From positions 1-30,872 of the forward strand of contig CAYXYU010000019.1 of the NCBI GenBank assembly GCA_964469525.1: a stretch of DNA of 30,872 nucleotides, written 5' to 3'. This document shows, in pieces, positions 24,725 to 30,872 of the stretch; position 1 is the first letter of the stretch; each line of letters begins with the position of its first letter. The position numbers and the translations under genes were made by a program. The notes under the pieces were generated by a model. It was not told the DNA's origin, ran no database searches, and saw nothing but the letters and a program-made list of their open reading frames with translations. Origin of the DNA: JABDCD01 sp964469525. Its GTDB lineage: Bacteria > Pseudomonadota > Alphaproteobacteria > Rickettsiales > SXRF01.

Positions 24725-25186
24725 TTACCTCTTGTTCTTCGGATTCATGGCGGCGAAATCGTAGACTTCGACTTTCTGCGCCGTGTGCGGATGCTCAGTT
24801 CCGGCATAGACGCGCAGCTTGGTGAGCTGCTGGCGGGCAAGCGGGCTTTCCTTCGGCATCATGCGCTCCACCGCCTTCTCAATGACGCGGCCCGGGAATT
24901 TTCCGTTCAGGAGGAATTCCGGGGTGGCGGTCTTGATGCCGCCGGGATAGCCGGTGTGGCGATGATATTTCTTGTTGCTGAGCTTTTTACCGGTCAGCTT
25001 CACCTTCTCGGCGTTGACGACGACGACGTAATCGCCGGTGTCGATGTGCGGGGTAAAGATGGTTTTGTGCTTGCCGCGCAGGATCTTGGCGATCTGCGAC
25101 GCCAGCCGGCCCAGCACGACGCCCTCGGCATCGATGACGAGCCATTTCTTTGTAACTTCAGCCGGTTTTGCCGAATAAGTTTGCAT
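24725..25186 (-). CDS. rplM: 50S ribosomal protein L13 (uL13)
   Basis: The 153-aa protein has the early-assembly uL13 pattern: KKWLVIDAEGVVLGRLASQIAKILRGK, FTPHIDTGDYVVVVNAEKVKLTGKK, the HTGYPGG turn and the VERMMPKESPLARQQLTKLRVYAGTEHPH region. It is first in the rplM-rpsI operon, as in most bacteria. A good promoter lies 36-64 nt upstream and AGGAAG stands upstream of the ATG. Confidence 0.97.
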   Translation of the reverse strand: MQTYSAKPAEVTKKWLVIDAEGVVLGRLASQIAKILRGKHKTIFTPHIDTGDYVVVVNAEKVKLTGKKLSNKKYHRHTGYPGGIKTATPEFLLNGKFPGRVIEKAVERMMPKESPLARQQLTKLRVYAGTEHPHTAQKVEVYDFAAMNPKNKR

Positions 25187-25221
25187 AAAAACGCGTTTCT
25201 TCCTAGTGAAAAAGGAGTTGG

Positions 25222-25250
25222 AATTTAAGTGAGATGGCAGGGCAAGTCAA
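25222..25250 (-). promoter_or_regulatory. Promoter of rplM-rpsI
   Basis: On the minus strand, TTGACT (25245-25250) and TAAATT (25222-25227) are separated by exactly 17 nt. This places a start about 30 nt before the rplM ATG. It is the best sigma-70-type match found in the window. Confidence 0.65.
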
Positions 25251-25322
25251 CTGTTTAATTCGCATGTTTACCGCCATTTCCCGCGCAGGCGAGCATGGCC
25301 GATCACACTAATGAAATATAAG

Positions 25323-25775
25323 CTATTTCTCCAAAAACAGCTTGAAGCGCATGCCTCCGAAGATGGCTTTGACCGTCTCGCCCTCGCCCAGCGGTAGCAG
25401 CACCTGGCGGTACTTCACCTGCTCGTTGCGCAGGTTGTAGAACTCACCCTCCTCCATCACCGGCTTGCGGGTGGCGATGACACGGGCATAGCTGTGCGAC
25501 AACGTGTCGGCATTGGGGGAAACGCTGCTCGCGGGGTCGCTTTGCGACAGGCCATGGCGGTATGCATTGATAATGGCCTCGCCAAGATAGGTATAGTTAT
25601 ACCCCTCCTTCTCCAGGTCCTCGATGCGCACCAGCAGGCAATGGTCCCACAAATCCTCGATATCGGCGGGGTTGATCTCCGCCTCGGCCGGCATCGGCCG
25701 CTCGCCGCGCAGCTTCTCCCAGTAGGCCAGCAAGCGGAGAGTGATACGGCGTTCGATGGCTGGGCGAAGCGTCAT
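25323..25775 (-). CDS. PAS_5-type PAS domain protein
   Basis: The 150-aa single-domain protein matches the alphaproteobacterial PAS_5 family (PF07310): a YWEKLRGERPMPAEAEINPADIEDLW motif near the N-terminus (about 18-44), then a PAS-like core (CLLVRIEDLEKEGYNYTYLGEAII) and closing strands (KAIFGGMRFKLF). Such proteins are presumed sensory, but ligand and partner are unknown and no output domain is present. It is a single gene between rplM and pstB. A 30-bp perfect palindrome and an extended -10 lie just upstream, indicating tight transcriptional control. Confidence 0.85.
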   Translation of the reverse strand: MTLRPAIERRITLRLLAYWEKLRGERPMPAEAEINPADIEDLWDHCLLVRIEDLEKEGYNYTYLGEAIINAYRHGLSQSDPASSVSPNADTLSHSYARVIATRKPVMEEGEFYNLRNEQVKYRQVLLPLGEGETVKAIFGGMRFKLFLEK

Positions 25776-25792
25776 GAGGCAGGCATTCCCTG

Positions 25793-25822
25793 ATCAATTA
25801 GATAAAATTTTATCTAATTGAT
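25793..25822. promoter_or_regulatory. Perfect 30-bp AT-rich palindrome (operator candidate)
   Basis: ATCAATTAGATAAAA and TTTTATCTAATTGAT join with no spacer into a perfect 30-bp palindrome. It begins directly after the -10 box of the PAS gene promoter and ends 17 nt before its ATG, so it would cover the transcription start. This geometry suits a repressor operator; no other copy was seen in the window. Confidence 0.7.
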
Positions 25823-25831
25823 ATTATACCA
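25823..25831 (-). promoter_or_regulatory. Extended -10 promoter of the PAS gene
   Basis: On the minus strand the sequence is TGGTATAAT, a consensus TATAAT with the TGn extension. TTGACT is present only 10 nt upstream, too close to act as a -35 box, so this would be an extended -10 promoter. The predicted start falls inside the adjacent palindrome. Confidence 0.6.
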
Positions 25832-25900
25832 TAATTTTAGTCAAGCAGCCTACCTGTTTTACCAAAATATGGTTTCGGAAAGATTAAGCAAACCTATCCT

Positions 25901-25928
25901 TGTCATCCCCGCGCAGGCGGGGATGACA
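25901..25928. repeat. GTCATCCC hairpin downstream of pstB
   Basis: TGTCATCCCCGC and GCGGGGATGACA form a perfect 12-bp stem with a 4-nt GCAG loop. It is the simplest single-arm version of the GTCAT...ATGAC palindromes found elsewhere in the window. It lies 8 nt after the pstB stop. No T-run follows on either strand. Confidence 0.82.
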
Positions 25929-25936
25929 GACAAAAA

Positions 25937-26692
25937 TCAACCGTAACGCCCCGTAATATAATCCTGCGTCTGCTGGTGGCGGGGGCTGGTGAAAATCTGC
26001 CTGGTATCGCCGGATTCGATCACCTTGCCGAGATGGAAAAAGCTGGTTTTTTCCGATACCCGTGCTGCCTGCTGCATCGAATGGGTGACGATGACAATGG
26101 TGAAATTGTGCTTGAGCTCGGTGATCAGCTCCTCGATGCGGGCGGTGGCGATAGGGTCGAGCGCCGAGCACGGCTCGTCCATCAGGATGATTTCGGGATT
26201 GACCGCGATGGCGCGGGCGATGCACAGGCGCTGCTGCTGCCCGCCGGAGAGCGACGTGCCGGATTCGTGGAGCCGGTCCTTCACTTCCTCGAACAGCCCG
26301 GCGCGCTTCAGGCTTTGCTCGACAATGCCGTCGAGATCGCTTTTGCCTGCCGCCATGCGGTGGATGCGCGGGCCGTACGCCACATTGTCATAGATACTTT
26401 TCGGAAACGGATTCGGCTTCTGGAATACCATGCCGATCCAGGTGCGCAGCTCCACCACGTCCTGATCGGAAGCGTTGATGTCGCGCCCGTCAATGACGAT
26501 GCTGCCCTCAACGCGGCACCCCTCGATGGGGTCGTTCATGCGGTTGATGCAGCGCAGAAAGGTGGATTTGCCGCAGCCCGAGGGACCGATCAGCGCGGTG
26601 ACGCTGTTGGCGGGGATTTCGATGCCGACATCGAACAGCGCCTGCTTGGACCCGTAAAACACGTTGACGTTTTTTGACAGGATTTTGGCCAT
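25937..26692 (-). CDS. pstB: Phosphate ABC transporter ATP-binding protein PstB
   Basis: PstB is the ATPase of the high-affinity phosphate importer. The 251-aa protein has Walker A GPSGCGKST (36-44) followed by the PstB-typical FLRCINRMND, a Q-loop in GMVFQKPNPFPKSIYDNV, the signature LSGGQQQRLCIARAI, Walker B with IILMDEPCSALDP and the His switch in THSMQQAAR. The permease genes pstC and pstA, which normally precede pstB, are not adjacent: phoR lies 71 bp upstream instead, and no phoU or phoB follows. PstB may pair with permeases encoded elsewhere. Confidence 0.95.
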   Translation of the reverse strand: MAKILSKNVNVFYGSKQALFDVGIEIPANSVTALIGPSGCGKSTFLRCINRMNDPIEGCRVEGSIVIDGRDINASDQDVVELRTWIGMVFQKPNPFPKSIYDNVAYGPRIHRMAAGKSDLDGIVEQSLKRAGLFEEVKDRLHESGTSLSGGQQQRLCIARAIAVNPEIILMDEPCSALDPIATARIEELITELKHNFTIVIVTHSMQQAARVSEKTSFFHLGKVIESGDTRQIFTSPRHQQTQDYITGRYG

Positions 26693-26698
26693 TATACC

Positions 26699-26749
26699 CG
26701 GGGTGCGTATATTTTCGATTTACCGCCGCTAGGCATAACATGCACCCCG
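26699..26749. other. 8-bp inverted repeat between phoR and pstB
   Basis: CGGGGTGC (26699-26706) and GCACCCCG (26742-26749) are perfect inverted copies around a 35-nt loop, covering most of the short gap. No T-run follows, so termination is unlikely; an mRNA hairpin ahead of the pstB start is possible. No recognisable Pho box was found. Confidence 0.45.
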
Positions 26750-26763
26750 CAAAAACGCCAGCC

Positions 26764-28206
26764 TTATGCGCCAAGCGGATCTTTTTTCTCGATCTGCGGC
26801 GAGGCAATGTCGTCATAAACCGGCAGATACACGGAAAAGGTGCTTCCCTCCCCCACCTCGCTATCGATGGTGAGCATCCCGTGATGGCGGTTCAGCACAT
26901 GCTTGGTGATGGCAAGCCCGAGGCCGGTGCCGCCGACCTTGCGCGTACGGGCGGTATCAACGCGATAGAAACGCTCGGTCAGGCGGGGGATATGCTCGCG
27001 CGCAATGCCTTCGCCGTGGTCCTGCACCGAGAAACAGATGGCCCGCGACAGGTTGCGGAAACTCGGATCGTCCGGCAACGAGGAAGTCAGCTTGGCGGTC
27101 AGCACCACCTCGGTGTCGGGGTTGGTGTATTTGATGGCGTTGCCGATCAGGTTGCGTACCACCTGCGCCAGTTCCTCGTCGTCGCCGCGCGTCGGCGGCA
27201 ACGTGTCGGTGAGCTTCAGGCGTATGGTGACGTTCTTCTGCTGGCAGGCCCACTCGAAATGCTGCTTCTCCGAGCGGATGATGCGCAGCAGGTCCACCTT
27301 CGCCATCGGCGTAGTATGGGCGTTCATCTCGATCTTGGAAAGCGACAACAAATCGTTGACCAGCTTGCTCATGCGCTCGGCCTGGTCGGCCATCACCTTC
27401 AGGAACTCCTCGCGCGCGTTCGGGTCGTCCTTCGCCGGCCCGCGCAGCGTTTCGATAAAGCCGATGATCGAAGCGAGCGGCGTGCGGATTTCATGGCTGG
27501 CATTGGCGACAAAGTCGGCGCGCATGCGCTGGATGCGTTTCTGCTGCGTGATGTCGGTCAGGGTGATGACGATCGAGATGCCGCCCTCGGAAGGAATCGG
27601 GAAGCGCTCGATGATGGCCTGGAAGTCGAGCGGGTATGGCTCCTCGATGTGAAACTCGACCTCCTGCCCACGCAGGTCCTCGATCACCGTGCGGATGGCA
27701 TTCATCAGCTTCTCGTTGGGGATGATATCGCGCAGAGGGCGGTGCGCCAGGTTCTGGCCGAAGATGTTGCGCGCCGCGCGGTTGGTCCGCACAATGACCT
27801 TCTCGTCGTTGGTCATGATGAGAATGTCGGGCAGCGTATCGACCAGGATCTCGCGCTCGGTAATGACCGTCTCCATCTCCTGCCGCTTATTCTCCCAGCT
27901 GCGCTGCAGGCGGCTAAGCGCCCCCGACAGCTCGCCCACGTTGGAGAGAAAGCTGAGGTCGGGGGCGCGCATGCGCTTATCCTGCGCCAGGTCGTTGACG
28001 TAATGGGTGAGCGCCGAGATATTGGAGAGGAACGGCACGACGAAGATGACCGAAATCACCATAATGGCCATGTAGCCGTAGACGAAATAGCTGAAATCGA
28101 GTTCGTCCAGAATGGCGAACAGCGAGAGCACCAGCAGCGATGGGCTGGACACCACCATGATGGTTTTCAGCAGGGTGCTGAAGGGAATGACGGGCTTGGA
28201 CTGCAT
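26764..28206 (-). CDS. phoR: Phosphate regulon sensor histidine kinase PhoR-like
   Basis: The 480-aa protein has two N-terminal hydrophobic helices (about 15-33 and 42-60), a PAS domain (about 115-222, LVDTLPDILIMTNDEKVIVRTN), and a HisKA domain with phosphoacceptor His238 in NASHEIRTPLASIIGF. An HATPase_c domain follows, with an N box (VVRNLIGNAIKY), G boxes (DHGEGIA, GGTGLGLAI) and a final STFSVYLP strand. The layout is that of PhoR, which with PstB and PhoU reads phosphate supply and phosphorylates PhoB. The assignment is strengthened by the adjacent pstB. No response regulator is encoded within the window. Confidence 0.88.
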   Translation of the reverse strand: MQSKPVIPFSTLLKTIMVVSSPSLLVLSLFAILDELDFSYFVYGYMAIMVISVIFVVPFLSNISALTHYVNDLAQDKRMRAPDLSFLSNVGELSGALSRLQRSWENKRQEMETVITEREILVDTLPDILIMTNDEKVIVRTNRAARNIFGQNLAHRPLRDIIPNEKLMNAIRTVIEDLRGQEVEFHIEEPYPLDFQAIIERFPIPSEGGISIVITLTDITQQKRIQRMRADFVANASHEIRTPLASIIGFIETLRGPAKDDPNAREEFLKVMADQAERMSKLVNDLLSLSKIEMNAHTTPMAKVDLLRIIRSEKQHFEWACQQKNVTIRLKLTDTLPPTRGDDEELAQVVRNLIGNAIKYTNPDTEVVLTAKLTSSLPDDPSFRNLSRAICFSVQDHGEGIAREHIPRLTERFYRVDTARTRKVGGTGLGLAITKHVLNRHHGMLTIDSEVGEGSTFSVYLPVYDDIASPQIEKKDPLGA

Positions 28207-28213
28207 GGAATCA

Positions 28214-28292
28214 GATGATAGATGAGAAGATGATTGATGATAAGAATTTTATTTCCTATTATCCATTATCTTATCATCCATTATCTTACATC
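28214..28292. repeat. Inverted GATGATA heptamer array between phoR and trpS
   Basis: The left arm is GATGATA, GATGAGA-A, GATGATT, GATGATA-A (from 28214). The right arm (about 28258-28292) has ATCCATT- and ATCTTAC-type units that are complementary with mismatches. The trpS stop codon (28286-28288) lies inside the right arm. It is the third copy of the GATGATA class after 2945 and 9757. Confidence 0.85.
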
Positions 28293-29284
28293 AGGAAACC
28301 CACCGTTTCCTTTACTTCCCCCATCGTACCGCCGGCGATGACCTGCGCGCGTTCAACACCGCTTGCCAGCACTTGGTCGATATAGTCGGGCGAGTCCAGC
28401 AGCTCGCGCATTTTATGGGTAATCGGCGCCAGATGCGCCACCGCCACGTCGGTCAGCGCATTCTTGAAGGCGGAGAAATTCATGCTGCCGCATTCCGCTA
28501 CCGCCTTTTCGACGGTGATATCCTTAAGCGCCGCATAAATAGTAAGGAGATTGGCCGCCTCGGGCCGGGCACGTTCGTCATAGCTGATGCCCGACAACAG
28601 ATCGGACTTGGCCTTGCGGATCTTCAGGGCGATAGCGTCCGCATCGTCGGTCAGGTTGATGCGGGAATAATCCGACTCGTCGGACTTGCTCATCTTTTTC
28701 GTGCCGTCGCGGAGACTCATTACCCGCGTGGCTTCACCCAGGATCAACGGTTCGGGCAGCGGGAACAGCTCGCGTCCGTACTGGCGGTTGAAGGCGCCGG
28801 CGATATCACGCGATAGCTCGAGATGCTGCTTCTGGTCCTCTCCCACCGGCACATGCGTCGCCTTATATACTAAAATATCGGCCGCCATCAGCACCGGATA
28901 GGAATAGAGGCCGAGCACGGCATTCTCGCGGTTCTTGCCCGCCTTCTCCTTGAACTGCGTCATCCGGTTAAGCCAGCCGAGCGGCGTATGGCAGGAGAGG
29001 ATCCAGGCCAGCTCCGCATGGGCGGACACCGCCGACTGGTGGAAGATAGCGCTTTTCTCCGGGTCGATGCCGCAGGCGATCAGTGCCGCCGCGCTTTCGC
29101 GCACGGACGCGCGCAGCTTGTCCGGCTCCTGCGGTACGGTGATGGCATGCAGGTCGGCCAGCATGTACAGGCATTCGGCCTCCTGCTGCAGCTTCACCCA
29201 GTGGCGGATGGCACCCAGGTAATTGCCCAGGTGGAGATTGCCGGTCGGCTGGACACCGGAGAGGATGCGGCTGGTTTCAGGCAT
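28286..29284 (-). CDS. trpS: Tryptophanyl-tRNA synthetase
   Basis: TrpS is a class I synthetase that charges tRNA-Trp. The 332-aa protein has SGVQPTGNLHLGNYLGA (9-25, with the HIGH-equivalent), GEDQKQHLELSRD and the KMSKS loop at 197-201 (GTKKMSKSDESD). The start at 29284 is chosen because MPETSRILSG is the natural N-terminus; the longer frame reads through a repeat. This ATG is itself part of the GGCATGA heptamer arm, and the stop codon is part of another array, so both ends of the gene adjoin repeats. Confidence 0.96.
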   Translation of the reverse strand: MPETSRILSGVQPTGNLHLGNYLGAIRHWVKLQQEAECLYMLADLHAITVPQEPDKLRASVRESAAALIACGIDPEKSAIFHQSAVSAHAELAWILSCHTPLGWLNRMTQFKEKAGKNRENAVLGLYSYPVLMAADILVYKATHVPVGEDQKQHLELSRDIAGAFNRQYGRELFPLPEPLILGEATRVMSLRDGTKKMSKSDESDYSRINLTDDADAIALKIRKAKSDLLSGISYDERARPEAANLLTIYAALKDITVEKAVAECGSMNFSAFKNALTDVAVAHLAPITHKMRELLDSPDYIDQVLASGVERAQVIAGGTMGEVKETVGFLM

Positions 29285-29408
29285 GAGGCATGAGGCACGA
29301 GGGACGAGTAAACATGCAATTCGTATAGCAATAAAATCTGAATATTGAACTGGTATTTTATTTTTATATTGAAATTCTCCCGTCCCTCGTGCCTCATGCC
29401 TCATGCCT
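29279..29408. repeat. Inverted GGCATGA heptamer array between divergent trpS and hemB
   Basis: The left arm (29279-29308) is A, GGCATGA, GGCATGA, GGCACGA, GGGACGA, G. The right arm (29381-29408) is its exact reverse complement over 28 nt. The loop of about 72 nt is strongly AT-rich and probably holds both promoters: TGCTATAC on the minus strand and TGGTATTTT on the plus strand are extended -10 candidates. The ATG of trpS and the first ATG of hemB are both within the arms, in ATGCCT. Confidence 0.93.
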
Positions 29409-30419
29409 ATGAATAGCAAAACCCTGTCAACCTCTACCTTCCCCTCTACCCGCCTGCGCCGCACGCGCATGCAGCCATGGTGCCGCGAACTGGTGGCCGA
29501 GCACCGGCTTCATCCTTCCGACCTAATCTGGCCGGTGTTCATACAGGAAGGAAAGAATGAGGAAACGCCGGTCGCCTCGATGCCGGGGGTGACGCGCATG
29601 TCTATTGATATAGTAGCAAAAAAGACGAAGTCAGTGTTCCAACTTGGTATCCGCGCCATAGCATTGTTCCCGCAAGTGGACGATAAGCTGAAATCGCCGC
29701 TCGGCGACCAGGCGCTGTTCCACGATAATCTGGTATGCCGCGCCATTCGTGAGCTTAAGAACGCCGTGCCGGAGATGGGAGTCATCGCCGATGTGGCGCT
29801 CGACCCCTACACCACCCACGGCCAGGACGGCATCATGGAGAACGGGCAGGTATTGAATGATCGCACAGTGGAAATTCTCTGCAAACAGGCGGTGAATCAG
29901 GCGCGCGCGGGCTGCGACATCGTTGCGCCGTCGGACATGATGGACGGGCGCGTGGGTGCCATACGCGGCGCGCTCGATGGGGAAGGCTTCAGCGATACGA
30001 TGATTCTCTCCTACGCCGCCAAATATGCCTCCGCCATGTACGGCCCGTTCCGCGACGCCGTCGGCTCGGCGAAAAATTTAGGAAGCGCGGATAAGCGAAC
30101 CTACCAGATGGACCCGAGGAACGGCGATGAGGCGATGCGCGAGATCGCGCTCGACATCCAGGAAGGCGCCGACATGGTGCTTATCAAACCCGGCATCGCC
30201 TATCTCGATATTCTTTGCCGGGCGGCGACGCAATTCCCGCTGCCGGTGCTCGCCTACCAGGTGAGCGGTGAATATGCCATGATCAAAGCCGCCACCGAAC
30301 GCGGCTGGATCGACGGCAACGCGGTGATGCTGGAATCGCTGCTGGCCATGAAGCGCGCCGGCGCCCGCGCGATTTTAACCTATGCCGCGCTTGACCTCGC
30401 GCATCAGTTATCTTTGTAA
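29403..30419 (+). CDS. hemB: Delta-aminolevulinic acid dehydratase (porphobilinogen synthase)
   Basis: HemB condenses two 5-aminolevulinate molecules to porphobilinogen in heme synthesis. The 338-aa protein has the Schiff-base lysines in SYAAKYAS (Lys207) and VLIKPGIAYLDI (Lys262), with YQMDPRNGDEAMREIALD between. The metal loop reads DVALDPYTTHGQDG and lacks the cysteine triad, so it is the Mg-dependent type rather than the Zn type. A second ATG at 29409 (MNSKTLS) is an equally possible start. The first ATG belongs to the heptamer repeat, and neither has a clear ribosome binding site. Confidence 0.95.
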   Translation: MPMNSKTLSTSTFPSTRLRRTRMQPWCRELVAEHRLHPSDLIWPVFIQEGKNEETPVASMPGVTRMSIDIVAKKTKSVFQLGIRAIALFPQVDDKLKSPLGDQALFHDNLVCRAIRELKNAVPEMGVIADVALDPYTTHGQDGIMENGQVLNDRTVEILCKQAVNQARAGCDIVAPSDMMDGRVGAIRGALDGEGFSDTMILSYAAKYASAMYGPFRDAVGSAKNLGSADKRTYQMDPRNGDEAMREIALDIQEGADMVLIKPGIAYLDILCRAATQFPLPVLAYQVSGEYAMIKAATERGWIDGNAVMLESLLAMKRAGARAILTYAALDLAHQLSL

Positions 30420-30506
30420 TCTCGCCATTAAACAGTAGCCAAACGCCGGGAGGTATGTTATCTGGCGAAAAATCTTTTCCTGATTTTTACCATAAAGAGG
30501 CTGCCT

Positions 30507-30872
30507 GTGAACTCTCGCTTGACCGTCCTCCTGCTCTCTCCCCTGCTCGCACTTTCCACCGCCATTCCCTCTGCCCATGCCGCTTCCGACAAGGATGTCG
30601 CGGCGCTGATGAAAGCGCTGCAGGAACAGGCCGACAAGCTGGCGCAGCAGGAGAAAAAACTGGCCGAGCAGGAAAAGGCGCTCGAGGCGCAGAAAAAATC
30701 CATTACGCAGCAGCGCATCCAGTTCGAGCGGCTGCAGACGCAGGTTATTTCCGTCACCGGCAAACCGCTAAATCTCGATACCGGAAAACCGGGGGTCAAA
30801 CAGACCGCGGCAGCCACCGGCCCGCGTGAAGTGGGCACCGAGCGCCGCGAAGCGCGGGAGGATCAGCAGCCG
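30507..30872 (+). CDS. Secreted coiled-coil protein, 5' part only
   Basis: A GTG start with AGAGG 7 nt upstream opens a frame that runs off the window after 122 codons. Residues 1-26 form a signal peptide (NSRLTVLLLSPLLALSTAIPSAHA). Residues about 30-80 are a strong coiled coil (QEQADKLAQQEKKLAEQEK), followed by a Gly/Pro/Thr linker. This layout (signal, trimer-type coiled coil, linker) occurs ahead of outer-membrane channel-like proteins in alphaproteobacteria, but the diagnostic part is missing, so no function is assigned. A frame at 30455-30829 in another phase is a shadow of this gene. Confidence 0.7.
   Translation, partial: MNSRLTVLLLSPLLALSTAIPSAHAASDKDVAALMKALQEQADKLAQQEKKLAEQEKALEAQKKSITQQRIQFERLQTQVISVTGKPLNLDTGKPGVKQTAAATGPREVGTERREAREDQQP

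Noticed and set aside
26690..26697. TATAAT overlapping the pstB start codon on the minus strand
   Set aside because: It would start transcription inside the gene, and no -35 box lies at a suitable distance; coincidence with the ATG is more likely.
26674..28218. 514-aa open frame on the plus strand
   Set aside because: It lies antisense to phoR and the start of pstB, and its composition is that expected from the reverse of GC-rich coding sequence. phoR and pstB are unambiguous.
29194..29397. 67-aa minus-strand frame across the trpS-hemB loop
   Set aside because: It is formed from the repeat arms and AT-rich loop and then runs out of frame into trpS; no coding signal is seen.

Overview
The window reads as a GC-rich alphaproteobacterial chromosome segment from a draft scaffold; a run of 100 Ns at 4671-4770 marks a scaffold join. 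Evidence for the class is the gene order yebC-ruvCAB-ybgC-tolQRAB-pal-cpoB-tilS-ftsH-glmM, the rplM-rpsI-argC cluster, the PAS_5-type protein and the cysteine-poor HemB. Order or family cannot be fixed from the sequence; a Rhodospirillales- or Micavibrionales-like organism is only a guess. No rRNA, tRNA, CRISPR array, prophage or classical insertion sequence was seen. Nearly everything is housekeeping.

Layout. 1-3.9 kb (+): the tail of a class I fructose-bisphosphate aldolase, an unrecognised protein, an ExoD-family membrane protein, thiE, an atypical efp and suhB. 3.9-5.5 kb (+): a secreted proline-rich OmpA-domain protein broken by the scaffold gap. 5.7-18.6 kb (+): yebC-ruvC-ruvA-ruvB, a DUF559 nuclease-like element, ybgC-tolQ-tolR-tolA-tolB-pal, then cpoB-tilS-ftsH. 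18.6-22.4 kb: glmM-thiD on plus, alternating with two unrecognised minus-strand genes whose stop codons overlap those of ftsH and thiD. 22.5-28.2 kb (-): gamma carbonic anhydrase, argC, rpsI-rplM, a PAS_5 protein, and phoR followed directly by pstB. 28.3-30.9 kb: trpS (-) diverging from hemB (+), then the start of a secreted coiled-coil protein cut by the window edge.

How the genes work together. RuvA, RuvB and RuvC branch-migrate and resolve Holliday junctions. TolQRA, TolB, Pal and CpoB form the Tol-Pal machine linking inner membrane, peptidoglycan and outer membrane, and YbgC is its customary genetic companion. ThiE and ThiD both serve thiamine phosphate synthesis. PhoR and PstB belong to phosphate sensing and uptake, but the permease genes are not between them.

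The unusual part is the space between genes. No gene-free stretch exceeds about 205 bp, and most of those longer than about 80 bp hold a palindromic repeat. Three architectures recur. (1) Inverted arrays of 7-bp tandem units, with a different word at different loci (GATGATA, GGATTCA, GTTGCTG, GGCATGA), at gene borders and also inside the ruvA and tilS coding sequences. (2) Long GTCAT...ATGAC palindromes with composite cores. (3) A 452-bp unit between ruvB and ybgC in which a DUF559 nuclease-like ORF is bounded by 38-bp inverted repeats. These repeats supply start codons, stop codons, a ribosome binding site and protein segments to the genes around them. They are the best candidates here for something undescribed.
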